Position numbers and translations under genes: made by a program. Below the pieces are notes generated by a model. That model made no database searches and had not been told where the DNA came from. It saw nothing but the letters and a program-made list of their open reading frames with translations. A stretch of DNA of 35,522 nt, taken from the NCBI GenBank assembly GCA_910588905.1, contig CAJURZ010000016.1, forward strand, positions 13,904 to 49,425, given 5' to 3'. Positions 9,674-18,893 of the stretch are shown here, piece by piece (the stretch's first letter is position 1; each line of letters opens with the position of its first letter). The DNA is from an uncultured Eggerthellaceae bacterium. GTDB lineage: Bacteria; Actinomycetota; Coriobacteriia; Coriobacteriales; Eggerthellaceae.

Positions 9674-11043
9674 CTATACCCCATCTTCACGTTGATTCTT
9701 TGATTTCCCTTTACGCAAGAGGGAAACGATATAAGCAATCGATGCGAAGCTTGCAACCAATGTGATTCCGAGCGTCCTGAAGGATATGATTTGCGCATGG
9801 ATCCTAGAATGGTTACCGAGCAACGCATACCAGATAAAGGGAGCGAGCGAAATGATCATAAGCAGAGCATTCACCAACAGCTGTCGGCATCGCTCTGAGT
9901 TGCCTTTATCTCTCATACACTCTACGCCCTGTAGAAGAAGGACCACCCAAGACAAGATCACAACAAAAACCATGATCCATACCGCAAAGCCCAAGAAATA
10001 CGCATTAGAAACGAGCACATCGAAGAAACTCGTAGCGGACCCATCGCCTAGTGTGCTGCTCGTGCGATAGCCAATGGCTTGTAAAGCCTTCCCTATGACA
10101 TCTTGACCAATAAACAATGACCCCAGTACCCACTTCATCCCCCAAAAGCATACATATCCGAAGGCCCAAAAGAAGATAGCAAAAAAGAACCCAGCGAGAA
10201 TGGCTTCTGGACCCCGATAATCAGACATTCGAAGAACCAGGAAGATTAGAGGAAGGCATAGGGAATACAACGGATTGTCCAGGAAGTCGAAGTATGCAGT
10301 CAAAGCACCTAGTAGGGCGAAGCTCAAGCAAACAGCATCAAGGCGAATATCGTTCTCCTTTGATCCTTCCCCTCCGACGGGGAGGAGCCTTGTCCTACAG
10401 ACCACAATAACTCCAAGAAGACCCAAACCGAAGGAGAAGAAGATCGGCAAAGTTGCAGCTGCATCCACACCCCCGATCAAACACAACCCAATCGGCAAGA
10501 GAACAGCCATCCCCCCCCGGACGACAATCTAGCGATCGAAAGTGAGCTAATTATCAAGAGCACCAAGAAAACAACTTGTGCAATCAGACGAATCTCCTTG
10601 ATATCAAAGAACACAAGCAGCGGCTTCAAGAGGATGAGATACCCATGCCAATAGTATGCATAATCCGCATTGGCTTCATTTCCATTAAGAGTAGATTGGA
10701 GCAAGGTACCCTGACCGACACTGTCGATATAATAACGAGGGACTTCTAAAGCGCTTTCAAATGGATTTCCCGACTGCGCTGCCTCATTGAGCATGAGTGC
10801 CACCGTATAGTTATCAAACTTCCAATCCCCCACATACGATAATGGATAATCACCCTCACCAATCAAGGCTTCAGCTGAACTTTGCAGATGAGGCATCATC
10901 AAGGATACGGGAATGCAATAGGATAGCGACAATAGTAGCCAACCAATAAGGCTAAGCAAGACGATTCCTAAAAACGCTTTACCCAAAAGGACCGATAAAT
11001 CCACAGGTCGGGATTCACTCTTACGATACAACACATTCCTCAT
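9674..11043 (-). pseudogene. Polytopic GT-C-like membrane protein split by a poly-G frameshift (phase-OFF or error)
   Basis: Two frames make one protein. The first (ATG 11043 to stop 10477) gives 188 residues and ends in an aberrant tail after LSIARLSSGGG. The second runs from MAVLLPIGLCLIGG near 10510 to the stop at 9674. They join at eight G (plus-strand C, 10511-10518). Adding one G makes a 456-residue frame of exactly whole codons and removes the only lesion. The full product has about ten membrane helices. After the first helix comes a large outside loop of about 95 residues with several acidic residues (GEGDYPLSYVGDWKFDNYT), as in GT-C transferases. It lies between the flippase and a glycosyltransferase, so a side-sugar transferase or polymerase is plausible. 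As given, the protein is truncated. Whether this is decay, a reversible OFF state or an assembly error cannot be told from one sequence. Confidence 0.82.
10511..10518 (-). repeat. Poly-G tract (8) at the break in the split membrane-protein gene
   Basis: Eight C on the plus strand. The coding strand reads TCC GGG GGG GG then ATG GCT GTT; a ninth G would restore the frame at residues 176-179. Confidence 0.85.
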
Positions 11044-11152
11044 TCAGATCATCCCATTCGGTCATAGATAAATCGTGTCTTCAAACCTCAAAATGGCATA
11101 AAAGATGGTAACTGAGCAGACCTCTTAAAATGCACTCAATCATCAGCCTTCT

Positions 11153-12610
11153 TCATGACCGACCACCACGCAAGGAGTGCCAAGCGTTTCTGACATAACG
11201 CCCCTGCCCAAAAAGAAGACATGATCCAAGGAAGATGATCGTCACAGAGCATAGCTTTGTGACCAAGGCGAGGATGACACTCTCTGGACAAGGGAGCAAA
11301 AACTCCACTGATAGCAAGCTGATCGCTCCCGCTGCGAGTTCAGGAATGAAAGCAGAAACATACCTCAAGACCGAACGTTTCAAACACCTCTTGATGCACA
11401 AGAACACAGGGACGATCAACTCGAGGAAATATGCAGCGGTAACGCAGCGAGCCATTGCGTCCACACTACCAAGACCTATCCCCAGAATGATCATAGCAAT
11501 CGTGATAATGGTATTGATGCTCGTACTGAGAAATAGCAGGTCCGATCTATCCATTGCCAACAATAATGGAGCATGCACGCTATTGAGCGAGCGGGGGTAT
11601 ATCCAGAATGCAAGGATCTGCAGCAGAAGAATGGAAGGTATCCATTGATCGCCAAACAGGATGAGAATCAACTCCCGAGAGCAAGTGAACATCTGTACAC
11701 AGCAGAAGACGCTAACGAGAGAAACGACCTTGATGACATTCCTAAAGCGGTCCCAAAGCGCATCTAGGTCATCTTTAAGCTCAGTGAAGAACGGGTGTAA
11801 GGTGCTGGTTATCGTGCTGATAAGATATGTGCTCGGCATACCAGCAAGCATATAAGCCTTATTATAATATCCGAGATTCTGAGAGCCGAAGAATTTACCA
11901 CACAGAAGGCTGTCTAGATTGCTCGCAAAATAGACTATCGCCTGATCGCCAAAGCGGAAAACGGAATAGCGCCCCACGCTTCTCAAGATGGTTAGACTAC
12001 CCTTGCAACGAGGCTTGAGCTTTACATGCCATTCATTCCAGACAAAGACAGAGGCTGATGCCAGAACCGAATCAAGCGCAATGGCGTATACGCCCAATCC
12101 ATTGAGGGCCAAAACTACCGTCACAACCCCAGCAACAATAGTCGTAACGATCGCCCTGACACCAATAGATAGGAATAGCTTTTCTCTAACGAGTATCCCA
12201 TTCGGCACCATATTCAAAGCATTGAAGATGATCGCGGGAATCAAAACGATACCCAAAGAGATATAGAGCGTATCTTGGTAGATAAAAGCGATCCCAAATG
12301 ATATGCCCACAAAAATAACTGACAAGATGATCGCTAACACCATCGACACGAAGAACAGGGCTTCGTGATCCTCTTTAGATAGATCTGTATACTGGATAAC
12401 GGCAGTCGATATTCCAAAGTCCGACAAGACAGCAAAGAAACCAACGAACACGGTGATGATCGCAACCACACCATATTCTTCTGGAGTGAGAAGTCGGGCC
12501 AATACAGCCGTGAACCCAACCTGAACAAGAACTGTTATGATCCTCGCACCAAACTGAATGACAGAAGCCCGAGAGATGGAATCGATTCTCTTATTAACAC
12601 TGCTTTTCAT
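11153..12610 (-). CDS. wzx: Wzx-type polysaccharide flippase (MOP superfamily)
   Basis: Predicted 485 residues from ATG 12610 (GAGAG upstream). The N-terminus reads ASVIQFGARIITVLVQVGF then AVLARLLTPEEYGVVAI, the standard opening of Wzx/WzxC-like proteins, and 12-14 membrane helices follow. IFNALNMVPNGILVREKLF near residues 128-146 and DSLLCGKFFGSQNLGYYNKAY near 230-250 are also characteristic (Polysacc_synt_3 type). It moves lipid-linked oligosaccharide units from the inner to the outer face of the membrane. It is the only flippase in the window and no ABC exporter is present, so the locus is most likely Wzx/Wzy-dependent. The next gene downstream starts 109 bases further on. Confidence 0.9.
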   Translation of the reverse strand: MKSSVNKRIDSISRASVIQFGARIITVLVQVGFTAVLARLLTPEEYGVVAIITVFVGFFAVLSDFGISTAVIQYTDLSKEDHEALFFVSMVLAIILSVIFVGISFGIAFIYQDTLYISLGIVLIPAIIFNALNMVPNGILVREKLFLSIGVRAIVTTIVAGVVTVVLALNGLGVYAIALDSVLASASVFVWNEWHVKLKPRCKGSLTILRSVGRYSVFRFGDQAIVYFASNLDSLLCGKFFGSQNLGYYNKAYMLAGMPSTYLISTITSTLHPFFTELKDDLDALWDRFRNVIKVVSLVSVFCCVQMFTCSRELILILFGDQWIPSILLLQILAFWIYPRSLNSVHAPLLLAMDRSDLLFLSTSINTIITIAMIILGIGLGSVDAMARCVTAAYFLELIVPVFLCIKRCLKRSVLRYVSAFIPELAAGAISLLSVEFLLPCPESVILALVTKLCSVTIIFLGSCLLFGQGRYVRNAWHSLRGGRS

Positions 12611-12671
12611 AAACTCTCATAAAAGAGAAAGTCAGCGGATATATCTGGATCGATGATACACGCATCTGTCA

Positions 12672-13724
12672 TCAAAAGATGCTGCCCCTCTGAATGTTAG
12701 ACGGTTCATTGACGCTACCTTGATAGAGATACGGACCTAGTTTCGCGGCAATGACTTCCGCTTCCTTTCTCCACTGCTTTTCTGGACCCGCATAGATTCC
12801 GATATTGCATGCGGACTCCTCTGGCTTCAAAAAACACTTCGCTTTCGCATGCTTCCCTATGCCTCCCCCGAGGAAGCCTTCCAGTTCTTCCACTGTCGAA
12901 TCATAATCCAAGATCAGATCCTCGAACCAGATCTCTTTGATGTTAGGGGAATCATAAGAAGGAACAGCTTGCCTCATCTTGGAATAGCATTCACAAAATA
13001 CTTCAACGTCAAAGGGAAGCGGAACGGGGTTCCCCGTCTTCGCCCATACATATTTATTCGAAAGAAAGACATCACGCGGATCTCGCTGCACAACGATGAA
13101 TCGAGCTTCATCAAGATAGTTGTCAGCTCTGTAGAGATTATGAGGAAGAAAAAGCTGATCAAGGAGCACCATCCCCCTCCCGCGTTCTTCGCGAGAGATC
13201 TCATTGATAACGTTCTGCAAGAAGGCATTCGCAGCAGCGTGAAAATCATATTCAGTCGGAAAGGATAGGCGCATCTCGTCCCCATGGATCCTCTCAAGAG
13301 ACCTGCTTGCTAGTCCAACCCCTCGTGCGAATCTAGCGATGGATGAACGAGCTTTGCTGATCTTCTGATGCTCATACCAAAATCCCTCGTATGCACACGT
13401 GGTTATATCCGCAATGAATGCATCGACCATCTCCATGAAACGCTTAGAGATCTTTGCCTCGTAGCCGCCGAACCACCAATGCTCATTCCTGTAAAGAGCA
13501 GCCATCGTCTCCCTGAAGACACGCAAGGCCTCGTCGCTGCGAATAGCACTGTTACCCCGCAAGAGCTTATCCTCAAGATCGAAGACCCCACCGGGACAGT
13601 GCAGGAAGATATATTCATACGCTCCCTGCGGGCAAATGACATGCTCATATTCCCTTAGAAGGTCCGTAACGGCCGAAGAGCCACTGCCCATATAGCCGCA
13701 TGGCACAATGCAGTCTCTATTCAT
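12672..13724 (-). CDS. Sulfotransferase-like P-loop protein
   Basis: Predicted 350 residues from the ATG at 13724, which has AAAGG five bases upstream and overlaps the end of the preceding GT2 gene by eight bases. A GTG at 13730 is the alternative. Residues 10-19 (GYMGSGSSAV) form the 5'-phosphosulfate-binding loop and VVQRDPRDVFLS at 211-222 the 3'-phosphate-binding motif of PAPS-dependent sulfotransferases. The family moves sulfate from PAPS to a hydroxyl or amine; this copy would act in the cytoplasm on the lipid-linked repeat unit. Coupling to a GT2 by overlap indicates co-expression. Some bacterial proteins of this fold are not proven sulfotransferases, so the activity is inferred from motifs. 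Confidence 0.78.
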   Translation of the reverse strand: MNRDCIVPCGYMGSGSSAVTDLLREYEHVICPQGAYEYIFLHCPGGVFDLEDKLLRGNSAIRSDEALRVFRETMAALYRNEHWWFGGYEAKISKRFMEMVDAFIADITTCAYEGFWYEHQKISKARSSIARFARGVGLASRSLERIHGDEMRLSFPTEYDFHAAANAFLQNVINEISREERGRGMVLLDQLFLPHNLYRADNYLDEARFIVVQRDPRDVFLSNKYVWAKTGNPVPLPFDVEVFCECYSKMRQAVPSYDSPNIKEIWFEDLILDYDSTVEELEGFLGGGIGKHAKAKCFLKPEESACNIGIYAGPEKQWRKEAEVIAAKLGPYLYQGSVNEPSNIQRGSIF

Positions 13725-14736
13725 GAACACCTTTGCCTTTCATGTATAAGAGAAAGTCCATCGCAGTCAGCCATTTACGCTTCACTAACCAGAGCAATAA
13801 TCTCTCCCGAACCGTATGCAAAGCATTCGTATACGCATCGCCTGTCATCTTAGTGCAAAAATCGCTTTCGCAGAGTTTCCGATACAACGCCACTCTCTCA
13901 GCTCTCCCCTCATGACAAAGAAAGATCCTCCGAAGACGGATGTAGAGCCAATTCGCAAAGAAGGGCATGCTCTCCTGACGAGAGATGCCCCACGCGCTAT
14001 GCAGGGTAAAGACCTGTTGTTCCACAATACATTCCTGCTCTATCTTCCCCGAATCATACACCTGATGGGTGATCGATTCGTCGTTCTGGCGATAGAAATA
14101 GAACACCTCGTCTAGGATAACGGCCTTACGAACTGCTCCGAGAAGGGTAGCGAGGCGTAGCCTGTCTTCGCCAAGATTGATCTTGCAGGGCATCGAAAGA
14201 TTACCGGTGAAAAGAGAGGATCTAAAAGCCTTCAACCAGATAGCATTTGCGACCCGACCCAAAGCAAATGCCTCAAGAAGATCCTCCCTGCACAACGTGT
14301 GTCCATATTTAGAGATAAGACCCGAGTAATCGAAACAGGCCTGAATGGGCCTTTTCATCGATCTGCTAGCATTGAAAAGAACCATATCGACTGTATCATC
14401 TCGAAACGCCTCCTGTAGCTTATGCAGCGCATCCACATCTACGAGAAGATCATCTGAATCAACATTGATGATTATCTCGCCCTGTGCAAGCTCGTAAGCA
14501 ACTCCTCGAGCAGCATACAGCCCCCGATTCTGCATGCTCTTCACTCTGACAGGATTCGAGCACTCCCGTGCCCATGACCCGATAATAGACAGCGTATCAT
14601 CCGTTGACCCATCATCGATGATGACAATCTCCCAATCGCGACATGTTTGAGCTGTGATCGATTCAAGGCAATCAATCACATAATCTGCAACATTGTATGC
14701 AGGTATGCAAATAGAGAAGAAAGGGCGGTCGCCCAT
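13717..14736 (-). CDS. GT2 glycosyltransferase
   Basis: Predicted 339 residues from the ATG at 14736, with GGAG nine bases upstream; a TTG at 14742 is the other candidate. The GT-A core is clear: FSICIPAYNVADYVIDCLES at the start, VIIDDGSTDDT near 37-47, NRGLYAARG near 70, and the metal-binding NVDSDDLL near 92-99. The C-terminal 200 residues are helical and poorly conserved, as in other GT2 enzymes of capsule loci. The donor and acceptor sugars cannot be read from sequence. It begins a short minus-strand run (GT2, sulfotransferase, flippase) that diverges from the plus-strand gene at 14847. Confidence 0.88.
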   Translation of the reverse strand: MGDRPFFSICIPAYNVADYVIDCLESITAQTCRDWEIVIIDDGSTDDTLSIIGSWARECSNPVRVKSMQNRGLYAARGVAYELAQGEIIINVDSDDLLVDVDALHKLQEAFRDDTVDMVLFNASRSMKRPIQACFDYSGLISKYGHTLCREDLLEAFALGRVANAIWLKAFRSSLFTGNLSMPCKINLGEDRLRLATLLGAVRKAVILDEVFYFYRQNDESITHQVYDSGKIEQECIVEQQVFTLHSAWGISRQESMPFFANWLYIRLRRIFLCHEGRAERVALYRKLCESDFCTKMTGDAYTNALHTVRERLLLWLVKRKWLTAMDFLLYMKGKGVHE

Positions 14737-14846
14737 ATCCAATTACTCCAATCGGCTTCACCTAAGATGCATCTGATTCTCATAATGATAGCGGATAGGG
14801 AACTTATATCATGTTCATATCCTGACGTGCGATTGGAGATGAGAAC

Positions 14847-15806
14847 TTGAGCGTTCTGATACTTAAATCTGAGGCTGACAGCTTCGAAAGCTGCATATCT
14901 CGGGCTATTCATGAGGAAGGATACCGCTCATGCAATCCATTCAAGATCGAGCGGATCAGAAGACACCCTTTCATCTTCTCCCTCTCGTCTCGCTTTTCGC
15001 TTTGGCCGGTCTACGAATGGTTCCTGGGTGACTGGATGAAAGAGATCGAACGATACGACACGGTGATCGCCTTCGACAACGGCCTGAAACCCGGATTGCT
15101 AAAATGGATCGGAGCGAGGAACCCTCAGGCTAGGAAGATAGCTTGGCTTTGGAATGCCTACGACTTCCATCACCTCTCACATAATCTGAACTATCTGAAA
15201 GCCATGGAGGATGCAGACGATATCTTCTGCTTCGACGAAGATTATGCAAAGGCCAATGGCTTGCGCTTCGCCCATCAGTTTCATTTTCCTCGGTTATTCT
15301 CACAGACGGATTCGGGTGAAGCCATCCCCATTAAGTACGATGTTAGTTTCTTGGGGTCTGATAAGGATCGCATTCAAAGGCTCACCGACATTGCGCGAGA
15401 ACTTGAACGGCAAGGCATATCCTATAGGTTTCAGCTCGTTGAGCCTCATCCATCAGATGATCTACTTAAGAACAACTCCATCTGCGTGAGCCAGAGCTTT
15501 ATCCCTTATGAAGAAGTGCTGGAACTCGTGAAAGAATCACGGGCCATACTCGATCTTCCCAAACCGGGACAAAATGGCCTAACCCTCCGCTCCCTTGAAG
15601 CGCTTTTCGCAAAACGCAAGTTGATAACCACGAACAAAGCGCTCGAGGGCACTCCCCTTGATAACGAGGATACATTCATCGTCGGAGTAGATGACTGGGC
15701 CGACTTGAAGAGCTTCCTCAATTGCCCGAATGGTTTACATACGGAAGCCCTGATCGAGTCCTACTCTTTCTCCGATTGGCTCCAGAGCGTGCTCGATCAC
15801 GTTTGA
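14847..15806 (+). CDS. Glycosyltransferase (GT-B-like), isolated on the plus strand
   Basis: Predicted 319 residues. The start is a TTG at 14847 with GGAG eight bases before it; the ATG at 14839 is in another frame and closes at once. The C-terminal half carries KYDVSFLGSDKDRIQRL near 166-182 and then LTLRSLEALFAKRKLITTNKAL near 245-266, matching the donor-binding region of glycosyltransferases acting on cell-surface oligosaccharides. It ends three bases before the convergent AlgX-like gene. Its opposite strand, with minus-strand genes on both sides, suggests separate insertion into the locus. The sugar specificity is unknown. Confidence 0.75.
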   Translation: MSVLILKSEADSFESCISRAIHEEGYRSCNPFKIERIRRHPFIFSLSSRFSLWPVYEWFLGDWMKEIERYDTVIAFDNGLKPGLLKWIGARNPQARKIAWLWNAYDFHHLSHNLNYLKAMEDADDIFCFDEDYAKANGLRFAHQFHFPRLFSQTDSGEAIPIKYDVSFLGSDKDRIQRLTDIARELERQGISYRFQLVEPHPSDDLLKNNSICVSQSFIPYEEVLELVKESRAILDLPKPGQNGLTLRSLEALFAKRKLITTNKALEGTPLDNEDTFIVGVDDWADLKSFLNCPNGLHTEALIESYSFSDWLQSVLDHV

Positions 15807-15809
15807 TGC

Positions 15810-17042
15810 TCATTCGAAATATGCTGGTTGGCGTTCCATGAACTCAGCATAATCCCAAATGCTACCAGCGAACACGACCTCGTCAGTCTGGGTCTGCTGC
15901 AGTCTCTCAGAGAGAGTGGACGTATCGCGAGCGGCATAGTAAAGGTCCTTCTTGTCGTAGGTGAGACCATATCTCTGAGCCAGGATCCAGCGAAATGCAT
16001 CTCCATATGAATCACTGATCAAAAGAATGCGCTCGCTCTCATCATAAGAACCATTGCCTATCGTGGTATCTTCATCAACCCCATACCAGCTTGCGTAGAA
16101 GGAGAAGATCATCTTAAGATCCTGCGGAGACGGTGGCTCCCCTTGCACCAATCCCCCTCCAGCACCTTCAAGAAGCTTCAAGGTTGAAGTCTCCAGGAGA
16201 GGCTCGCGAACACCTCGATCAACGAGCATCAATCCGAGACGAGCATTCTGGCCGTTGAATATATACCGATCAACGGTTTCATCGGATTCGATCTCCCACA
16301 GACCCGATTCTGGCCTCCCCCACGCCGTCATCATCATATTGAATGCATCGATCGCACCATAGCCGCACCAATGATCATCAGTGCTGTAATACTCTTCAAG
16401 ATAGTCTTCATAATCCAAGATGTCTTTTGCAACAAGGCGAATGTTCTCGATATCCTTGACCTGTGATTCAAGTGTCTCTATGTATTCAGACATATTGATA
16501 ACATCGCTAACAAGAGGGTAAGCGGGATTCGAGGGTGAATCAACAGAAATGACTGGCAGCACCAAAGAGATGCGGATATCGGGATGTTCAGCTGCATACT
16601 CTGCAACGCCCCGACCGAATGCCTCCAATCCCTCAACGGAAGCGGCATCCCTTTTCTTCGGCATATAACGAACCGTATCGCTCTGAGTGCAGTAGAGCTG
16701 GGACGCTCCATAACGGGTTGGATAGCATGGCCACTGGAATATGCCATTGGATAATCGAATGAAACCACGCTCAAGAGCGGCATCGCCGAGCAGCAACTGA
16801 GCCTTGGCAGGAACAACGCTCGATATCACTTCATCAACAGCATTTTGAAGCTCGCCAGTGTGTGCCCCCTCCCAGTTCAGATGCTCATTCAATCGCACGG
16901 AGCCACCCCCTTGAAGGTAGCGAACTTCTACATTCATCGCCCAGTCAGGCAACGGCACCTCTAGCAGCCGACATATGACTGCACCGCATGGCAATAAAAG
17001 GGCACATGAGAACAAGAACATGACCAAGACATTACGCTTCAT
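15810..17042 (-). CDS. Second AlgX/AlgJ-like SGNH-fold protein
   Basis: Predicted 410 residues from ATG 17042, with AAGG upstream. Residues 5-26 form an N-terminal membrane anchor or signal. STDDHWCGYGAIDAF at 220-234 is the Asp-His motif and LLISDSYGDAF at 340-350 holds the nucleophile Ser, as in AlgX/AlgJ. Overall similarity to the protein at 2450-3877 is low outside these motifs, so it is a distinct type rather than a recent duplicate. It has no MBOAT beside it; the nearest candidates are at 3889-5301 and 32341-33861. It probably O-acylates the same exported polysaccharide at a different position. It follows the asparagine-synthetase-like gene after 81 bases. Confidence 0.8.
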   Translation of the reverse strand: MKRNVLVMFLFSCALLLPCGAVICRLLEVPLPDWAMNVEVRYLQGGGSVRLNEHLNWEGAHTGELQNAVDEVISSVVPAKAQLLLGDAALERGFIRLSNGIFQWPCYPTRYGASQLYCTQSDTVRYMPKKRDAASVEGLEAFGRGVAEYAAEHPDIRISLVLPVISVDSPSNPAYPLVSDVINMSEYIETLESQVKDIENIRLVAKDILDYEDYLEEYYSTDDHWCGYGAIDAFNMMMTAWGRPESGLWEIESDETVDRYIFNGQNARLGLMLVDRGVREPLLETSTLKLLEGAGGGLVQGEPPSPQDLKMIFSFYASWYGVDEDTTIGNGSYDESERILLISDSYGDAFRWILAQRYGLTYDKKDLYYAARDTSTLSERLQQTQTDEVVFAGSIWDYAEFMERQPAYFE

Positions 17043-17123
17043 GCTGCATACCTTATCATGGACAGCATCTGACTAGACGAACAAAACCCCAAAATCGATG
17101 CCATGGAGCAAACCGCACGATCA

Positions 17124-18842
17124 TCATTCGCCGGTTACATAGCATTTGATGGCAGCTCCTACCGTAATGATCTGGATCTTCTCTAAGACAGAAGCGTCAT
17201 TTCTCAAGAAGATAAGGTGGTCGGAAAGAGAGGCCGGAACGCTCTCGATCGCATCCTCTACCTTTGCATCAATCCATTCCCGCAGCTCTTTATCCGTTGC
17301 GTACCAATACTCGAATGGATTCATGCTTGCTAAACGAGATCGCCCGCCACCTCTGCCCCTAAGGAGCAGCATCATGCTGCGCAATCCCCGAATGCCCTTT
17401 GCTGCCACCCGGGAAAGAGGCTGAGCATCGATCCTGCAACCCTCTTTTTCCCAAACATACTTTGCAGCTCCTGGATGCATCTTCTGTATCCATTCCTTAT
17501 AGAATCTATGACGCAACCGCATTTCTGCAGGTATGCTCAGGCAAAAATCCAAGAGATCGACGTCCAGGAATGGAGAAACCGCCACGGTGTAATTGTTGCG
17601 GATCATATGGGTGCTCAGAGCCCCGAGCCAGACCCTTGCCTCGAAGAAGAATTGCTCTTGATCGATGAAAGCCTTTGGATCAGGCGAAGCAACGAAATCA
17701 AGCAGCTTCGATGAATATGCGCCAATGTGCTCTATTGAATGCAACTGGGCGATATCATCAATACAAGAGGATATGACTACATCTCCCGCTTGTCCCGTAT
17801 GCTCCAAACCAAATTGCGAGATATCAAGCATACGCAAGAGAGATTCTCCCCCTGTGATCCCGGCATAGAGAGCCAATCCATTATTCATTCGTACGATGCG
17901 ATCGGGTTCGTAAATGAAAGAAGCATCATCGAGGGATTTGAACAAGAACTCATTTCCGAGATCAGCTGCTATCTGCTCGGCGATGATCTGGTCCGCATAA
18001 CCCGCCTGGCAATAGGTTAGATTCAGACAATCCTCATAGCCCTGCTCATGAGCTACCCATGTGGTCATCCGAGAGTCAAGACCCCCACTCAGATCGCATA
18101 GATGCCGATACCCGTATTCTCTGTCCTTATCGAACTCACGCCGCACTGCTTGCACGAACAGCCTATCGACCTGTTCTAGGATCTCCTCTCTCGACCAGCC
18201 GTCAAGAGATACCTTGTGTCCTTTGGGACGATAGTAACTATGAAGGGACCACGACCTATCCTTAAGTTGAAGAACAGCATAACATCCAGGTAGCAGCCTT
18301 TTTATTTGGCTAATGAATGTGGAATCATCTATCATGAATCCGTAGGTGAGCATTTGGAGAACCGCAGCTTCATCAAGCTCCTCCTTGATGCCCTTAGCGC
18401 GCAAAGCACTCGCAATGTAGTTGACTTGAGACCCAAACGCAAAATGACCATTCGTATCTACATGATAGAAGACGGCATTATCGCCCATATGATTCGTATA
18501 TACGATCAGTTTCTCGTTCTGCCTGTCAAGGAAAGCTCCTGAGAAGGGGCCTCGGAAATGACGGAAGAAAGCATCACCCTCAAGCTTGTATAGGCTGATC
18601 GCAAGCTCTTCCACACTTGACGCATTGAATCGAACGAGAAGCTCATGCTTATTCAAGAGAACACCTTCGATGATAAGGGCATATTCATCATTGCCGTAGA
18701 ATGGCTTATCAAGGAGAAAGCGATCGAGGGTATTCCTAGCAAAAAAGAGTTCGTCAATTATCGTCTGCTCCTGGATACATCGGTCATTGAACTCATTGAT
18801 AAGCACACCATGTTCGATATTTCCCACAAAGAATCCCGGCAT
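17124..18842 (-). CDS. Asparagine-synthetase-like amidotransferase lacking the N-terminal Cys
   Basis: Predicted 572 residues from ATG 18842, preceded by a GAGGGTGGGA ribosome site. The N-terminal 200 residues resemble the glutamine-hydrolysing Ntn domain (FRGPFSGAFLDRQN near 96-110, VNYIASAL), and the C-terminal part is the synthetase domain with the ATP-binding SGGLDSR at 252-258. The protein begins MPGFF where glutamine-dependent enzymes begin MCG: the Cys-2 nucleophile is replaced by Pro. The ribosome site makes another start unlikely. Without Cys-2 the enzyme should not take nitrogen from glutamine itself. Related proteins in O-antigen loci (WbpS, WbmE) are linked to amidation of uronic acids, and the WbpABDE set here makes a uronic acid. 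Use of free ammonia, or another acyl-adenylate reaction as in beta-lactam synthetase, are possibilities. Confidence 0.82.
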   Translation of the reverse strand: MPGFFVGNIEHGVLINEFNDRCIQEQTIIDELFFARNTLDRFLLDKPFYGNDEYALIIEGVLLNKHELLVRFNASSVEELAISLYKLEGDAFFRHFRGPFSGAFLDRQNEKLIVYTNHMGDNAVFYHVDTNGHFAFGSQVNYIASALRAKGIKEELDEAAVLQMLTYGFMIDDSTFISQIKRLLPGCYAVLQLKDRSWSLHSYYRPKGHKVSLDGWSREEILEQVDRLFVQAVRREFDKDREYGYRHLCDLSGGLDSRMTTWVAHEQGYEDCLNLTYCQAGYADQIIAEQIAADLGNEFLFKSLDDASFIYEPDRIVRMNNGLALYAGITGGESLLRMLDISQFGLEHTGQAGDVVISSCIDDIAQLHSIEHIGAYSSKLLDFVASPDPKAFIDQEQFFFEARVWLGALSTHMIRNNYTVAVSPFLDVDLLDFCLSIPAEMRLRHRFYKEWIQKMHPGAAKYVWEKEGCRIDAQPLSRVAAKGIRGLRSMMLLLRGRGGGRSRLASMNPFEYWYATDKELREWIDAKVEDAIESVPASLSDHLIFLRNDASVLEKIQIITVGAAIKCYVTGE

Positions 18843-18893
18843 TGTCCCACCCTCTCATCTCAAGAAACCTAGGAAATCAGCTTGATAATGCCC

